DNA of 7,887 nt, from the NCBI GenBank assembly GCA_002427325.1, contig DIQS01000049.1, positions 1-7,887 of the forward strand, in the 5' to 3' direction. The position numbers and the translations under genes are program-made. The notes under the pieces were generated by a model. The model saw nothing but the letters and a program-made list of their open reading frames with translations. It did not search any database and was not told the DNA's origin. Source of the DNA: Cloacimonetes bacterium UBA5456 (lineage in GTDB: Bacteria; Cloacimonadota; Cloacimonadia; Cloacimonadales; Cloacimonadaceae). Of the stretch, positions 6,717 through 7,887 are shown one piece after another. Numbering within the stretch: the stretch's first letter is position 1; every line of letters begins with the position of its first letter.

Positions 6717-7543
6717 TCGCCAAATATGCGCAATTCATCTTCCAAACTGAGCGAAGCATCCGTCTTTTCATCACGATATTTGATGATGATTGGACAATAA
6801 ACCTGATGCGAAAGATCGCCTTTGAGTGCGCGTGATCCGGGCACCACCACCGCCCCTGCAGGTATGATATAGACCCCATCTTCATCTCTGGGAAGATAGG
6901 TCTTATTCACGCTATCATATACACTTGTAGCTTTCGTAAGTATTGTCCCGGCGGCGATAACAGCCTTTTCTCGGATCAAAATTCCTTCATATATGCCGGT
7001 ATTACCACCGATGAAAGCATCGTCTTCAATCACAACAGGCCTTGTCCCGATAGGCTCCAAAACACCACCAATCATCGCACCGGCAGAGAGATGCACCCTT
7101 CTGCCAATCTGAGCACAAGAGCCTACTAAGGCATGCGAATCCACCATTGTCCCACTATCCACCCAAGCACCGATATTGATATAAGAAGGCGGCATGATCG
7201 TGACACCGGCAGCGATGTATGCGCCAGTCCTGACAGAGCTTCCACCCGGCACGATACGCACTTGATCTTCGATCCCAAAGCCTTTCTGCGGCATGGTATG
7301 CTTCTCAAAAAAGCAATTCTCACCCCAAGCAGGCATTGCAGAAAGCTCACCAATTCGAAAGCCGATGAGTATCCCCATTTTCACCCACTGATTCACCTTC
7401 CAAATCTCGCCCTCTTTTTCGCAAGCCCTGACCACGCCAGAATTCAAGGCATCAACAAAGCTTTCAAAAAGCGAGAAATCAGCGACATCATAGCTCTTTT
7501 TAGGATTCTGATAAAGCTGAATAATTCTATCTTTAAGTTCCAT
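6713..7543 (-). CDS. dapD: 2,3,4,5-tetrahydropyridine-2,6-dicarboxylate N-succinyltransferase
   Basis: DapD transfers succinyl from succinyl-CoA to tetrahydrodipicolinate in the succinylase branch of lysine and diaminopimelate synthesis, in the cytoplasm. The 276-residue length is normal. A helical N-terminal domain (about 1-90) precedes a left-handed beta helix of hexapeptide repeats (about 100-235). The latter contains the diagnostic MPPSYINIGAWVDSGTMVD (117-135), VGSCAQIGRRVHLSAGAMIGG (140-160) and VLEPIGTRPVVIED (161-174). The segment FIGGNTGIYEG (177-187) differs from the GARSEVVEG form in E. coli and resembles the variant I recall from Bacteroidetes. The ATG at 7543 shares its A with the stop of the upstream gene (TGATG); a GTG one codon earlier (7546) is an alternative start. 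This coupling places it in an operon with the PLP enzyme. A weak GAGAG motif precedes the start. Confidence 0.96.
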   Translation of the reverse strand: MELKDRIIQLYQNPKKSYDVADFSLFESFVDALNSGVVRACEKEGEIWKVNQWVKMGILIGFRIGELSAMPAWGENCFFEKHTMPQKGFGIEDQVRIVPGGSSVRTGAYIAAGVTIMPPSYINIGAWVDSGTMVDSHALVGSCAQIGRRVHLSAGAMIGGVLEPIGTRPVVIEDDAFIGGNTGIYEGILIREKAVIAAGTILTKATSVYDSVNKTYLPRDEDGVYIIPAGAVVVPGSRALKGDLSHQVYCPIIIKYRDEKTDASLSLEDELRIFGD

Positions 7544-7887
7544 CACAATATCTCTCTTATGCTATTTTTAATCCTACTTAATCCCTCTTCCAGGACAACT
7601 CTCGGAGTGGCAAAATTAAGCCGCATAAAGCCGCTACCTTCTTTACCAAAGCTCGTTCCGGGATTGAGAGCAACTCGCGCCTTATCAATAAAAAACTTGC
7701 TCATCTCTTCATCAGTCATCTCCAGCGCCGAGCAATCCAGCCACGCCAGATAAGTCCCTTCACAGTCTCTGACCTTGATTTGAGGAAGTTCAGAAGCCAT
7801 AAACTCCCCAAGATAGTCACGATTTCCCTTCAGATATGCAGTCAATTGATCCAACCACTCTCCACCCTCAGCAAATGCAGCAGTGAA
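7543..7887 (-). CDS. MalY/PatB-type PLP-dependent C-S lyase/aminotransferase, C-terminal part
   Basis: The frame runs off the right edge, leaving the last 114 residues of a protein usually about 390 long. The fragment is the small C-terminal domain of a fold-type I aminotransferase of the MalY/PatB group. Visible are EWLDQLTAYLKGNRDYL (10-26), EGTYLAWLDCSAL (43-55) and GFMRLNFATPR (86-96), where Arg89 should bind the substrate carboxylate. The PLP-binding lysine lies outside the window. Such enzymes act as cystathionine beta-lyase or as aminotransferases. Its stop overlaps the dapD start, which raises the possibility that it supplies the succinyl-diaminopimelate aminotransferase step (DapC), normally the next reaction after DapD; this is inference. 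A TTG at 7854 could be misread as a start, but the homology clearly continues upstream of it. Confidence 0.88.
   Translation of the reverse strand, partial: FTAAFAEGGEWLDQLTAYLKGNRDYLGEFMASELPQIKVRDCEGTYLAWLDCSALEMTDEEMSKFFIDKARVALNPGTSFGKEGSGFMRLNFATPRVVLEEGLSRIKNSIREIL

Noticed and set aside
7133..7753. Plus-strand open frame of about 206 codons opposite dapD and the PLP enzyme
   Set aside because: It crosses the junction of two clearly recognised minus-strand genes and shows no family features.

Overview
All recognisable genes lie on the minus strand, so the window reads from its right end to its left end. The content is chromosomal housekeeping and cell-envelope genes with tight spacing. 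No RNA gene, CRISPR array or complete mobile element is visible. The source looks like a Gram-negative bacterium: it has an EnvC-like amidase activator and the succinylase lysine/diaminopimelate route. The DapD is of the variant I associate with Bacteroidetes-like lineages, and PurL is the short, separate-subunit form. A member of the FCB group such as Cloacimonadota would fit, but this is a weak inference from recall.

Layout in the direction of transcription. (A) 7887-6713: the C-terminal part of a MalY/PatB-type PLP-dependent C-S lyase/aminotransferase, cut by the window edge, then dapD. The two are coupled by a stop-start overlap (TGATG). (B) 6596-5034: a YtcJ-like metal-dependent amidohydrolase, set off by about 116 bases that carry a weak candidate promoter. 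(C) 5033-4805: a 229-base AT-rich non-coding stretch with an 11-base direct repeat beside a TATAAT box, the most likely promoter of the next operon. (D) 4804-1: a compact run of five genes. These are a 64-residue single-helix membrane protein, an EnvC/M23 coiled-coil protein with a degenerate active site, a fused YrdC-like/low-molecular-weight phosphatase protein, purL, and the start of a LiaF-like two-helix membrane protein cut by the left edge. Gaps in this run range from a 16-base overlap to 17 bases, so co-transcription is likely.

The genes do not form one obvious pathway. dapD and EnvC both bear on peptidoglycan (precursor supply and cleavage), and the LiaF-like protein belongs to a family linked to envelope stress. 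purL serves purine synthesis and the YrdC-like domain points to tRNA modification. I see no clearly new system. The points most worth checking are the YrdC-phosphatase fusion with its eroded YrdC motif, the uncharacterised small membrane protein overlapping envC, the coupling of a PatB-type aminotransferase to dapD, and the repeat-flanked promoter.
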